This document shows positions 6,743 to 13,780 of a stretch of 15,192 nucleotides of DNA, in pieces. The position numbers and the translations under genes are program-made. The notes below the pieces were generated by a model. That model did no database searches, was not told the origin of the DNA, and saw nothing but the letters and a program-made list of their open reading frames with translations. Source of the DNA: Deltaproteobacteria bacterium (lineage in GTDB: Bacteria; Desulfobacterota; Desulfobulbia; Desulfobulbales; UBA5123); the NCBI GenBank assembly GCA_021788685.1, contig JAJYKH010000025.1, positions 1 to 15,192 of the forward strand. Direction: 5' to 3'. Every line of letters starts with the position of its first letter. The first letter of the stretch is position 1.

Positions 6743-7398
6743 GGCGTGGACTCGGGGTGCCGGGTGCGGGCCTTGCGCCCGGCCGGGCGCGAGGCCGAAT
6801 GGACCAGCCGGTCGAAGGCCAGGCCGGCGAGAAGGGCGGTACGGTCGGCCCCGGCTTCGGTGCCGGCCCGGAGGCTCAAGATGGCGGCACCGATGAAGCT
6901 CGCATGAAAGAGCGCCAGCTCGTTTTCCGAGGGCCGCAGGCCCAGCCGGGTAAAGATTTCGCGCAGGTGGTCAACCACATCCCGGTCGAAATCCCTCAGC
7001 CACTGGCGGAGCGACGGGTCCTCGTCGGCGGCGTTGAGGAGCGCCAGCATGAGCCGCGCCATCAGCGGCTCCCGGAGGCGCCGGACGAAAAACGCGCGGG
7101 CCTTGTCCACGGAGGCCGCGGCACCATCGCCTTCGGGCGCCGCCCCCATCGCCTCGCTGATTTCGGCATGGATCGCCTTGACCAGGGCCTTGATCAGGTC
7201 CTTGCGGGTGGGGAAGTAGTAAGTGAGATGGCTCTGCCGCAGGCCAGCGGCGGCGGCCACCCGCGCCTGGCTCAGGCCCCGGAGGCCCTCGGTTCGCACC
7301 AGCTCCATGGCGGCGGCCAGCAGGCGCTCCGGGACGGGCCGGCTATCGGCACGCGCCGAGGCGGTGGCTAAGGTGGCGGTTCGGAATTCGGGTGACAT
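6739..7398 (-). CDS. TetR-family transcriptional repressor of the efflux operon
   Basis: This 219-residue regulator has an N-terminal TetR DNA-binding domain. A helix at about 22-37 (VPERLLAAAMELVRTEG) leads to the helix-turn-helix at about 45-63 (RVAAAAGLRQSHLTYYFPTRKDLIKAL). An all-helical ligand-binding and dimerisation domain fills the rest. A TTG at 7425 in the same frame could give nine more residues. I prefer the ATG at 7398 because the TTG lies in the predicted -10 box, upstream of the predicted transcription start; the ribosome-binding sequence for the ATG is weak. It is the first gene of the efflux operon and overlaps the next gene by 4 nt. Negative autoregulation relieved by a pump substrate is the likely scheme (inference). 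The C-terminus is basic (RPAGRKARTRHP). Confidence 0.88.
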   Translation of the reverse strand: MSPEFRTATLATASARADSRPVPERLLAAAMELVRTEGLRGLSQARVAAAAGLRQSHLTYYFPTRKDLIKALVKAIHAEISEAMGAAPEGDGAAASVDKARAFFVRRLREPLMARLMLALLNAADEDPSLRQWLRDFDRDVVDHLREIFTRLGLRPSENELALFHASFIGAAILSLRAGTEAGADRTALLAGLAFDRLVHSASRPAGRKARTRHPESTP

Positions 7399-7409
7399 GG
7401 CTTCGACTT

Positions 7410-7425
7410 TTGGTCGCGCAACCAA
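7410..7425. promoter_or_regulatory. Putative TetR operator (16-bp palindrome)
   Basis: TTGGTCGCGCAACCAA is a palindrome with a single mismatched pair (seven of eight pairs symmetric). It touches the last base of the -10 box and covers the predicted transcription start of the tetR-led operon, the classic position for a TetR autorepressor. Confidence 0.5.
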
Positions 7426-7453
7426 GCATACCCGAATGGTCTTGATGAGCCAA
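7425..7453 (-). promoter_or_regulatory. Sigma-70-type promoter of the tetR-efflux operon
   Basis: On the minus strand the -35 is TTGGCT (7453-7448, four of six), followed by 17 bp and the -10 TATGCT (7430-7425, four of six). Transcription would begin near 7418, about 20 nt before the ATG at 7398. The placement next to the palindrome at 7410-7425 supports the assignment. Confidence 0.5.
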
Positions 7454-7807
7454 CTAAAATTTCAAGAGGATACAAGGGGGATGAGCAGAAGAACCGGACT
7501 TCCGCGAGGCGGGCAGGAACATGCGGTCAGAAAGGGCGGGCGGGAGACAAACCGCTGGAAACGCGACCGGCATCTCCGCGGATCGGAGGGCATCCTGAAT
7601 TTGTGAGCGTTCGGCCGTGCGCCGGATCTGCGAAGGCGACCGTTCGATCAGGGTGGACTCTATTGAATGGTTGCCGACAAAGGAGAGGCGTGCGGAGGGA
7701 CGCCCCGCAGGGCGACGGTGACGACATAGTTTGGCCGCAGGAGGTGCTGTGAGTCATCGATTCAAAGAGACAGGTCCAACGGGTCAACCGTCGTCACGGA
7801 CTCAGGG
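7454..7807. other. Intergenic stretch between flippase gene and tetR operon
   Basis: About 350 bp upstream of the tetR promoter. I see a small hairpin near 7695-7712 (CGCCC, CGCA loop, GGGCG) with no T run, and a short minus-strand frame (7527-7787) rich in Cys, Ser and Arg without recognisable domain content. I recognise no gene, RNA or clear terminator for the flippase gene here. Confidence 0.5.
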
Positions 7808-8788
7808 TCATCTGTTTGCGGCCCAGGCCGAGCGTTTCGACAGGGGCTTCCGGAAGAAATCCCGCAGCTCCAGCAACCCGCCCGTCAAGGAGGGGAGGAT
7901 TCCCTGCAGGAAGTACAGGAGGGAGAAGGCCAGGGCCTCGGCTGGCTGAACGCCGAACCCGTGCAGCAGGAAGACCATGCTGGTCTCCCTGACGCCCAGG
8001 CCGGCGAAGGAAACGGGAAGCATGGCCAGGAGCAGGATCACGGAACGAATCCAGCCGATCTGGAAGATGGACACCTCGAGGCCGAGCGATTGCGCGAGCA
8101 GTGAAAAGGAGAGGACGCCCATTCCGTGCTTGAGAAGCGGGATGGCGATGAGCCCCAGATGGTCCCGGAAGCGAAGGCGGCTGAAGCGCAGCAGGGCCTC
8201 GAAGAGCTTTCCCTGCTTCTCCAAGACCCGGCGGGGCAATGGCAGCCGGGCGCAGCGCTGGTCGATGGCCTGGAGCAGCCGGGGCGCCAGCAGCAGGCCG
8301 TAGGCGATCAGGAGCAGGGCCAGCAGGAGCAAGGCGGCCGCTTTCAGGGCGCGCAGCTCTCCCACCACGGGACTGGGGAGGAAGAACAGAACGCCCACCA
8401 GGACCATGGCGAAGGTGTCCAAAAACCGGTTGAAGAAAACTACCGCCGCGGCCTGGGCGGGTTTTTTCCCTTCCCGGCTCAGCTTGTACCATTTGACCGC
8501 CCCGCCGGCCAGCACGCCGGGCAGGAACAAGGAGTAGAAACTGGTCGTCAAATTGATCCGGATGAGATCGCGGAGCGAGACGGGAATGGCCTGCAGCCGG
8601 GTCATGCACAGAACCTGAAATCCGTCCAGGAACCCCATTGGCAGCAAGATGAAAACCGCGACCGCAACCGGAAAAAACCGAGTCGCCTGCAAGGCGGCCA
8701 GGGCATCGGCGAGGGGGAACTTCCAAAAAAGGTAGGCGAGCAAGCCGCCGGAAAGCAGCAGCTTTCCAACCAGGATGTTTCGTTTCAT
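7808..8788 (-). CDS. Flippase-like membrane protein (LPG synthase TM / UPF0104 family)
   Basis: This 326-residue polytopic protein has about eight hydrophobic segments. Family-typical segments are a conserved loop SLFLPGVLAGGAVKWYKL (86-103), VVFFNRFLDTFAMVLVG (116-132), and near the C-terminus MLPVSFAGLGVRETSMVFLL with a Gly-rich loop. This is the transmembrane domain found at the N-terminus of MprF and as stand-alone proteins beside glycosyltransferases, where lipid or lipid-glycan flipping is proposed. The reaction here is not proven by sequence. The frame is open further upstream, to 9010, but those 74 residues are hydrophilic and unlike the family; the ATG at 8788 has AAAGGT just upstream and starts directly into the first membrane helix. 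It is divergent from the glycosyltransferase across a 540-bp gap, consistent with a shared glycan or glycolipid role. Confidence 0.82.
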   Translation of the reverse strand: MKRNILVGKLLLSGGLLAYLFWKFPLADALAALQATRFFPVAVAVFILLPMGFLDGFQVLCMTRLQAIPVSLRDLIRINLTTSFYSLFLPGVLAGGAVKWYKLSREGKKPAQAAAVVFFNRFLDTFAMVLVGVLFFLPSPVVGELRALKAAALLLLALLLIAYGLLLAPRLLQAIDQRCARLPLPRRVLEKQGKLFEALLRFSRLRFRDHLGLIAIPLLKHGMGVLSFSLLAQSLGLEVSIFQIGWIRSVILLLAMLPVSFAGLGVRETSMVFLLHGFGVQPAEALAFSLLYFLQGILPSLTGGLLELRDFFRKPLSKRSAWAANR

Positions 8789-9023
8789 GGGGGGACCTTT
8801 CCGGGTGAAAAGATTCTGCTGACCTAAATAATGGGCCGACAGGGCTCCCGATCCGATTTCCTCGGCTTTCGGAGGGATCCGTCCCGTCCCTCCGGCTGGA
8901 TTGTCCTTCCGAGGCTGCGCCTCGTTCGAGAATCCTTCCCTCCTAGGGTCCTGCTGCACGCCAGGCCTTGTCAAGAAATGTTTCCGGACACCGCCGGTGC
9001 GGCCCTGCACTCCCCCGGACTCA

Positions 9024-9052
9024 CCCCCTGCCCTCAGGGGAAAGGCCGGATG
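9024..9052 (+). repeat. Degenerate REP-like repeat copy
   Basis: CCCCTG/CAGGGG pairs around a CCCT loop (9025-9040), followed by AAAGGCCGGATGG. Compared with the repeat at 3097-3141, it keeps CCCTC.GGGG.AAGG and GCCGGATG but lacks most of the second hairpin. The likeness is by eye and partial. Confidence 0.35.
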
Positions 9053-9105
9053 GTCGATCGACCGCTGCCGCGAAGCGCCCCATTTTTTCCGCGGTCCAGA
9101 AAAAC

Positions 9106-9135
9106 GGTCCGGGAAAGTGGAAGTTCCCCCGGACC
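9106..9135. other. Inverted repeat, 8-bp stem
   Basis: GGTCCGGG (9106-9113) pairs with CCCGGACC (9128-9135) around a 14-nt loop, followed by ACCTTTTCC. It is terminator-like but with a poor T run, and it lies upstream of the AT-rich tract. No upstream plus-strand gene needs it, so it may be an operator-scale or leader structure. Confidence 0.3.
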
Positions 9136-9328
9136 ACCTTTTCCTTCACCTTTCTTTAAAAAAATCATTTCAAGAATTTAGAAAAAGAAGCCTCCCTGGT
9201 CCCCAATTTGCAGCTCTCCAGTGACATACGCCTACGCCGGCTCTGGCCACAGCGGGTTCTGCCTTCGGGATTGAGGACTGCGGCTCCTGCAGGGAAGCAA
9301 CAGGGAGCGGATTTCCAGCGAGACCATC

Positions 9329-10555
9329 ATGCACCGGAAGCAGAAGAGACATATCCTCATGCTCAATTTCGAGTACCCGCCCGTGGGGGGCGGGGCGGCC
9401 ACCGCTACCTATCATCTCTTGCGCGAATTCGCCGGGCAGGAAGGGGTACGCGTCGCCTTGGTCACCTCGAGCGCCGGCAACCGCCGGGAAATCTACCGGC
9501 AAGCCCCCAACATCACGATCATCCGCTTGCGGGTAGGCAAGAAAGACCTCCATTTCTGGCGCATCCCCGAGATCTGCAGCTGGAGCTGGCAGGCATACTG
9601 GCTCTGCCGCCGGATGCTGCGGAAAAGGGAGTACCATCTCTGCCACTGCTGGTTCGGATGGCCCGCGGGCTTAATCGGGTACCTGCTCCGGGGCAAGGTC
9701 CCTTATATCGTTTCCCTGCGGGGCTCCGATGTGCCGGGCTACAACCAGCGGCTGGCACTTCTCGACCGGTTTTTTTTCCCATGGCTCTCCCGGAGAATCT
9801 GGGGCCAGGCCCGGATGGTCACCGCCAACAGCATGCAGCTGAAGCGCCTTTCCGAAAATACCAGCCGGGCATGTCCCGTCCAGGTCATCGGCAACGGGGT
9901 GGACGTCCACCGTTTCCGGCCGAGTCGGGGGCACAAGCGGCGGGTGGGACTGCGGCTCCTGTTCGTGGGCAGGCTCATCAGCCGCAAGGGAGTAAAGTTT
10001 CTCCTGGAGGCGGTGAGGGATCTGGTGGAAGAAAATTCGGGCAATCCCGGCCTGCTGCACATCGCCGGCGACGGACCGGAAGCGAGGCGGCTCCGGCAGT
10101 TCTGCCTGGCCCACCGGCTGGAGCAGCATGTCCGTTTCCTGGGCAACGTGCCGCGGGAGCGGATCGCGGTCTTGTACCGGAAGGCGGATGTCCTGGTCCT
10201 GCCCTCCCTTCAGGAGTCCCATGCCAACGTGGTGCTCGAGGCCATGGCTTCCGGCCTGCCGATCATCACCACCAAGACCGGGGCGGCCGAATTGCTGGAC
10301 GGCAACGGTTTCGTCGTGCCGGCCATGAGCAGCTCCGCCCTGAAAGAAGCGATCACGGCCTATCTCGCCGATCCGGCGCTCCTCACGCTTCACGGCCGCC
10401 AATCCCGCCGTCTGGCCGAGCGGATGAGCTGGGCCGCGGCCGCCAAGACCTATCTCCATCTTTACGCCGAGCACGGCAAACCGCTCCTTTCATTGTTGGC
10501 GTCTGAAAGGGTCAAGCCAAACAAGGCCAGAGATGTCTACTCCTCTTCCGATTGA
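9329..10555 (+). CDS. Glycosyltransferase family 4 (GT-B fold)
   Basis: This 408-residue cytoplasmic or membrane-associated glycosyltransferase has an N-terminal acceptor domain opening with ILMLNFEYPPVGGGAAT (9-25), including the Gly-rich donor-phosphate loop. A donor domain follows: VIGNGVDVHRFRP (186-198), LLFVGRLISRKGVKFLLEAV (210-229), LHIAGDGPE (243-251) and the retaining-enzyme E-x7-E motif ESHANVVLE (E296, E304), followed by AMASGLPIITTKTGAAELL. It transfers a sugar from a nucleotide donor to a glycan or lipid acceptor, which the sequence does not identify. The ribosome-binding site before the ATG is poor. A possible small ORF starts inside its 3' end, and an adenylate-forming enzyme follows 90 bp later in the same direction. 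Context suggests surface polysaccharide or glycolipid synthesis. Confidence 0.93.
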   Translation: MHRKQKRHILMLNFEYPPVGGGAATATYHLLREFAGQEGVRVALVTSSAGNRREIYRQAPNITIIRLRVGKKDLHFWRIPEICSWSWQAYWLCRRMLRKREYHLCHCWFGWPAGLIGYLLRGKVPYIVSLRGSDVPGYNQRLALLDRFFFPWLSRRIWGQARMVTANSMQLKRLSENTSRACPVQVIGNGVDVHRFRPSRGHKRRVGLRLLFVGRLISRKGVKFLLEAVRDLVEENSGNPGLLHIAGDGPEARRLRQFCLAHRLEQHVRFLGNVPRERIAVLYRKADVLVLPSLQESHANVVLEAMASGLPIITTKTGAAELLDGNGFVVPAMSSSALKEAITAYLADPALLTLHGRQSRRLAERMSWAAAAKTYLHLYAEHGKPLLSLLASERVKPNKARDVYSSSD

Positions 10556-10634
10556 AATCATGGAATTGGCACGTACCCAGTTGTTGGACTGGATCGTGAG
10601 CCGGGCCATGCACCAAACAGCAACCGTTCAGTAA
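10533..10634 (+). CDS. Possible small protein, 33 residues
   Basis: An ATG at 10533, inside the last 23 nt of the glycosyltransferase gene, opens a frame to a TAA at 10632-10634. The product starts MSTPLPIEIMELARTQLLDW and continues IVSRAMHQTATVQ. An AAGG lies 6 bases upstream of the ATG, and an internal ATG at 10560 would give 24 residues. The frame fills nearly the whole gap between the two genes, overlaps the upstream stop and ends 11 nt before the next start, whose own strong AAGGAG ribosome-binding sequence overlaps the TAA. This packing is typical of coupled operon genes. The central part could form an amphipathic helix. I recognise no family, and chance cannot be excluded at this length. 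Confidence 0.35.
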   Translation: MSTPLPIEIMELARTQLLDWIVSRAMHQTATVQ

Positions 10635-10645
10635 GGAGAGAGATC

Positions 10646-12055
10646 ATGGGTGTCGCCAAGTATGCGCATCTCTATCGGCTCCTTCGCAACGAGCGGCGCC
10701 CGCTCGAGGAATTGCGGGAGCTTCAGCTCCGCCGTCTCCAGCGGCTGGTGGCCCATGCCTACCAGGAAGTGCCCTATTACCGGCGCAGCTGGGAACGGCT
10801 GGGGTTCCACCCCGGGGACCTCCGCTCCCTGGACGACCTCCAGAAGCTGCCCGTCATCGACAAGGCGGCCTTCCAGCAGCATCCGGAGGAGCTGCTGGCC
10901 GGGAGCTTCCGGGGCCAGCCGCTCACTGCCGTCCGCACCTCCGGATCGAGCGGCAAGCCCCTGCGCTTTTGGGTCAGCCCCCCCTGCAATCAGTTCCGCG
11001 ACGCCCAGTTTCTCCGGCCCTATCTTTCCAACGGCCGGCGGCTGCTCGACAAGGGGGTCTGGTTCAAGGTCAATCCCCTGCCGCCCCCCAAGTGGTTCCA
11101 GCGGATAGGGATGCTGCGGGAGCAGACGATCTACCCCGGCGTCGACCTCCGGGAGCAGGCGGCCGCCTTCCGGCGCCTAGCGCCGGACGTGCTGATGGGA
11201 CATGCCTCCTCGGCCGCCCGGCTGGCCTCCCACCTGCAGGAGGAGGGCGCCCCCTTCAAGCGCCCCCGCATGGTCTTTACCGACTCCGAGCTGCTCACCC
11301 CCCAAATGCGCCGCTCCATCCGGGAGGCTTTCGGCTGCGAGCCCCTGGATGTCTACGGCACCTACGAAACCGAAAACATCGCCTACGAATGCGACCATCA
11401 CCAGGGCTATCACATCGCCCTCGATGCGGTGATCATGGAATTCATCCGGGACGGCCGCCCGGCCGGGCCCGGGGAGGAAGGCGAGATCGTCTGCACGGTG
11501 CTCACCAATTTCACCATGCCCTTCATTCGCTACAATCTCCATGATCTGGGGAGCTACCGGACCGGCCCCTGCACCTGCGGCCGCACCTTCCCGCTCATGA
11601 AAATGATCGGCGGCCGGGCCGACGACTACCTGATCCACCCCGAGGGAGGCAGGAAATCACCCTGGGACCTCTGGGGCCACCTGCTGCCCCTGGCCGAGTA
11701 CCTGCACGAATATCAGGTGGTCCAGCAGGAGATTCACCTGTTTCAGGTGCAGGTGGTGCCCAGCCGCCAATTCCACGAGGGAATCAAGCAGGCGGTGGCG
11801 GACAAGATCCGGCTGGTATTCCCTGCCGCCCGGGTGGAGGTCCTGGTCACCGACCGGATCGACCGGGAGCCCTCCGGCAAGTTCCGGGCGTTCAAGACCC
11901 TGGTGCGGATCGAGGAAGCTTCGGCCTCCCGGAAGGCGGGCATCAGCCTACCGCCTGCTCCCGCCCAGGGCATCGGGGTCCCGGACCGCGAGATCCAGGG
12001 CCAAGGTCTCGGCCCGGAGGCGGCGCGCCCGTTCTTTCAGCCTTCCGGCACGTAG
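10646..12055 (+). CDS. PaaK/CapK-type adenylate-forming enzyme
   Basis: This 469-residue protein belongs to the phenylacetate-CoA ligase / coenzyme F390 synthetase-like (CapK) branch of the AMP-binding superfamily. The N-terminus has the branch-typical LQLRRLQRLVAHAYQEVPYY (26-45). The ATP-binding loop is TSGSSGKP (98-105). The adenine/carboxylate region is LDVYGTYETENIAYEC (234-249), then RYNLHDLG (295-302), a CTCGR pair of cysteines (309-313), and GGRADDYL (322-329). The C-terminal domain has the catalytic-type lysine in REPSGKFRAF (K412). Such enzymes activate a carboxylic acid as an adenylate, in some cases forming a CoA thioester. Homologues in capsule and exopolysaccharide clusters are common but mostly of unknown substrate. 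Residues about 425-469 form a Pro/Gly-rich extension beyond the family core. The start at 10646 has a strong AAGGAG sequence 7 bases upstream. Confidence 0.88.
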   Translation: MGVAKYAHLYRLLRNERRPLEELRELQLRRLQRLVAHAYQEVPYYRRSWERLGFHPGDLRSLDDLQKLPVIDKAAFQQHPEELLAGSFRGQPLTAVRTSGSSGKPLRFWVSPPCNQFRDAQFLRPYLSNGRRLLDKGVWFKVNPLPPPKWFQRIGMLREQTIYPGVDLREQAAAFRRLAPDVLMGHASSAARLASHLQEEGAPFKRPRMVFTDSELLTPQMRRSIREAFGCEPLDVYGTYETENIAYECDHHQGYHIALDAVIMEFIRDGRPAGPGEEGEIVCTVLTNFTMPFIRYNLHDLGSYRTGPCTCGRTFPLMKMIGGRADDYLIHPEGGRKSPWDLWGHLLPLAEYLHEYQVVQQEIHLFQVQVVPSRQFHEGIKQAVADKIRLVFPAARVEVLVTDRIDREPSGKFRAFKTLVRIEEASASRKAGISLPPAPAQGIGVPDREIQGQGLGPEAARPFFQPSGT

Positions 12056-12112
12056 GAGAACAGTAACCCTGATTCCAGGGACTTCCGCCCAACATGGTAC
12101 CGCCCGCCGCGC

Positions 12113-12141
12113 TTGACAAGATTCCTATTCCACATTATTCC
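12113..12141 (+). promoter_or_regulatory. Possible sigma-70-type promoter of the response regulator gene
   Basis: A perfect -35 TTGACA (12113-12118) is followed by 17 bp and TATTCC (12136-12141), which matches only three of six -10 bases. The region is AT-richer than its surroundings. A start near 12148 would place the hairpin at 12166-12182 in the leader. Confidence 0.35.
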
Positions 12142-12165
12142 TGAAACTGAGAATTCCTTCTTCAC

Positions 12166-12192
12166 GGGGCATGGCAGGCCCCTTTTTCTTTT
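12166..12192 (+). terminator. Terminator-like hairpin before the response regulator gene
   Basis: GGGGC (12166-12170) pairs with GCCCC (12178-12182) around a 7-nt loop and is followed immediately by TTTTTCTTTT (12183-12192). The stem is short. It could end the upstream glycosyltransferase/CapK-type transcript. Because it also lies downstream of the candidate promoter and only 14 bp from the next ATG, it could act as an attenuator instead. Confidence 0.5.
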
Positions 12193-12205
12193 CAGGAAGC
12201 TATCG

Positions 12206-13591
12206 ATGTCCCCCACCGCCCCGGCAGCCGGAAATGCCAGGATCTTCGTCATCGATGACGAGGTGATCACCGTCAAGCGGCTGACCCACGCCCTCGGCCA
12301 GGACGGCTACGCGGTGGAAGGGTTCGTCACCGCCCGGGAGGCGCTGCAGGAGGTCCGGAAGGACCCGCCCGCCGTCATCGTCATGGACGTCCGCCTCCAG
12401 GACGCCGACGGCGTGGATCTCATGCAGCGCATCCACGCCCTGGCCCCGGCGACCGCGATCATCCTCATCACGGGCTATGCCAGCATCGGGCAGGCGGTGG
12501 CCGCCACCAAGAAGGGCGCCTTTCAGTACCTCGAAAAGCCCTTCCGCCTCCAGGACCTGCGCGAGGCCATCCGGGAGGCCCTTCTGCAGCGGCAGCAGGA
12601 AGAGCAGAAGGACCGCCTCCGGGAAGAGCTGAGCCGGGCCAGCCGCTTCGGCGAGATCATCGGGGTCGCTCCTGCCATGCGGGCGGTGTTCAAGACCATC
12701 GCCCGGGTGGCACCGGTGGACTGCAACGTGGTGATCATCGGCGAAAGCGGAACGGGCAAGGAGCTGGTCGCCCGGTCGCTGCACGCCAACAGCCCCCGGG
12801 CGGGCCGGCCGTACGTGTCGTTCAACTGCGGCGCCTTCTCCGAGGAGCTCATCGCCAACGAGCTGTTCGGCCACGAGAGGGGGGCGTTCACCGGGGCGAT
12901 GAGCACCAAGCTGGGGCTCCTGGAGACCGCCAACGGCGGCACCGTCTTCCTCGACGAGATCGGCGAGATGCCGCTCGCCATGCAGGTGAAGCTCCTGCGG
13001 GTGCTCCAGGAGCGCACCTTCATGCGGGTGGGCGGCGTCAAGCCCCTGCCGCTCGATGTCCGTCTCATCTGCGCCACCAACCGCAACATCGACAAGATGA
13101 TCGCGGCCGGCGAGCTTCGGCAGGATTTCTACTACCGGCTCAAGGTGGTGACCATCGAGCTGCCCCCCCTGCGCCAGCGGCGGGAGGACATCCCGGCGCT
13201 CGCCGCCCATTTCGTCCGCAAGGCGGCCAAGCGGTTCGGCAAGGAGCCCCCTGCCCTCGTTCCCGCCTTCCTCGAGGCGCTCGCCGCCTATCCCTTTCCG
13301 GGCAACGTGCGGGAGCTGGAGAACATCATCGAGCGGGCCGTGGCCCTCAACGAGAACGACACCCTCGACCTCGACGACCTTCCTCCCGACCTCATGCTCG
13401 CCGGACCCGAGCAGGCCGGCGGGGAAACCACCCCGCTGCTCAAGAAGCTCGAGCGGGACCACATCTTCGAAGTGTACCGGGAAACCGGCTACAACCAGAG
13501 CGAAACCGCCCGCCGCCTGGGGGTTTCCCGGACCACCCTCTGGCGCCGCCTGCGCGATTTCCACCTGCCGTCCCGCAAAGAGCGCTCCTGA
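12206..13591 (+). CDS. NtrC-family sigma-54-dependent response regulator
   Basis: This 461-residue enhancer-binding protein has three domains. The receiver (about 12-125) has acidic residues D17, D18, phospho-acceptor D61 in IVMDVRL, T89 in LITGYAS and K111 in LEKPF. The AAA+ sigma-54 activation domain (about 150-385) has Walker A GESGTGKE (179-186), the sigma-54-contacting GAFTGA loop (226-231), Walker B GGTVFLDE (244-251) and the DFYYRL and PGNVRELEN segments. The Fis-type helix-turn-helix (about 430-455) is YNQSETARRLGVSRTTLWRR. It would bind upstream enhancers and open sigma-54 promoters once phosphorylated. The ATG at 12206, with AGGAAG 7 bases upstream, is preferred to an in-frame start at 12113 because residues before it do not fit a receiver. 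No histidine kinase is in the window. Its likely target is the gene pair directly downstream. Confidence 0.95.
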   Translation: MSPTAPAAGNARIFVIDDEVITVKRLTHALGQDGYAVEGFVTAREALQEVRKDPPAVIVMDVRLQDADGVDLMQRIHALAPATAIILITGYASIGQAVAATKKGAFQYLEKPFRLQDLREAIREALLQRQQEEQKDRLREELSRASRFGEIIGVAPAMRAVFKTIARVAPVDCNVVIIGESGTGKELVARSLHANSPRAGRPYVSFNCGAFSEELIANELFGHERGAFTGAMSTKLGLLETANGGTVFLDEIGEMPLAMQVKLLRVLQERTFMRVGGVKPLPLDVRLICATNRNIDKMIAAGELRQDFYYRLKVVTIELPPLRQRREDIPALAAHFVRKAAKRFGKEPPALVPAFLEALAAYPFPGNVRELENIIERAVALNENDTLDLDDLPPDLMLAGPEQAGGETTPLLKKLERDHIFEVYRETGYNQSETARRLGVSRTTLWRRLRDFHLPSRKERS

Positions 13592-13604
13592 CCTTCCCCC
13601 TCTT

Positions 13605-13690
13605 CTGTTTCATCCCTGAACAGCTGTTTCATTCTGTAAATTTCCTTCGAAAGCAAAGCATTACCTCCAGAATATTGCAGTTTGAAACAG
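13605..13690. promoter_or_regulatory. Putative enhancer sites: TGTTTCA-type repeats
   Basis: CTGTTTCAT occurs at 13605-13613 and again at 13624-13632, 19 bp apart. Between them TGAACAG (13617-13623) forms a perfect 10-bp palindrome with the second copy (AACAGCTGTT, 13619-13628). An inverted copy TTTGAAACAG lies at 13681-13690, and a fourth, weaker inverted copy TTTTGAAACAA lies at 13774-13784. The cluster begins 13 bp after the response regulator stop and sits about 75-160 bp upstream of the -24-like element at 13765, a normal distance for an NtrC-type activator. That the neighbouring regulator binds here is inference. Confidence 0.5.
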
Positions 13691-13764
13691 CGCCCCTCCG
13701 CCCTCCCACTGCCCTTTGGGGTTCCCTGGAAAGCAATCTATTGGAATGGCACGATATTCCTGAA

Positions 13765-13780
13765 CGGCACGCCTTTTGAA
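13765..13780 (+). promoter_or_regulatory. Candidate sigma-54 (-24/-12) promoter
   Basis: CGGCACG, four bases, then TTGAA matches the TGGCACG-N4-TTGCW layout with correct spacing: the GG of the -24 element and the G of the -12 element are in register, but the normally near-invariant C of the -12 GC is an A. A second, perfect -24 element TGGCACG lies at 13747-13753 but has no -12 GC at the right distance. Transcription would start near 13790, about 43 nt before the ATG at 13833. The defect lowers confidence. Confidence 0.4.

Larger units (their letters stand above)
8789..9328. other. Divergent intergenic region with hairpins and a degenerate repeat
   Basis: These 540 bp separate the flippase and glycosyltransferase genes. 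They contain a TTGACA on the minus strand (8974-8969) without a good -10, the hairpins at 9025-9040 and 9106-9135, and a strongly AT-rich tract at about 9150-9190 (TTTAAAAAAATC and neighbours). That tract may hold or boost the promoter of the plus-strand gene. I found no convincing complete promoter and no gene. Confidence 0.5.

Noticed and set aside
7527..7787. 86-residue minus-strand frame in the gap before the tetR promoter
   Set aside because: No ribosome-binding sequence or domain, with Cys/Ser/Arg/Pro composition typical of non-coding high-GC sequence.
8789..9010. 74-residue N-terminal extension of the flippase-like protein
   Set aside because: Hydrophilic and unlike the family; the ATG at 8788 has a better ribosome-binding sequence and leads directly into the first membrane helix.
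9208..10506. 432-residue plus-strand frame overlapping the glycosyltransferase
   Set aside because: Arg/Pro/Gly-rich shadow in another frame; the frame starting at 9329 has all the GT4 motifs.
12200..13564. 454-residue minus-strand frame opposite the response regulator
   Set aside because: Low-complexity Gly/Leu/Val-rich antisense shadow of a gene with intact receiver, AAA+ and HTH motifs.
13747..13761. TGGCACG at 13747 as the sigma-54 promoter
   Set aside because: The -24 element is perfect, but no GC or near match lies at the required -12 distance; the element at 13765 is better in register.
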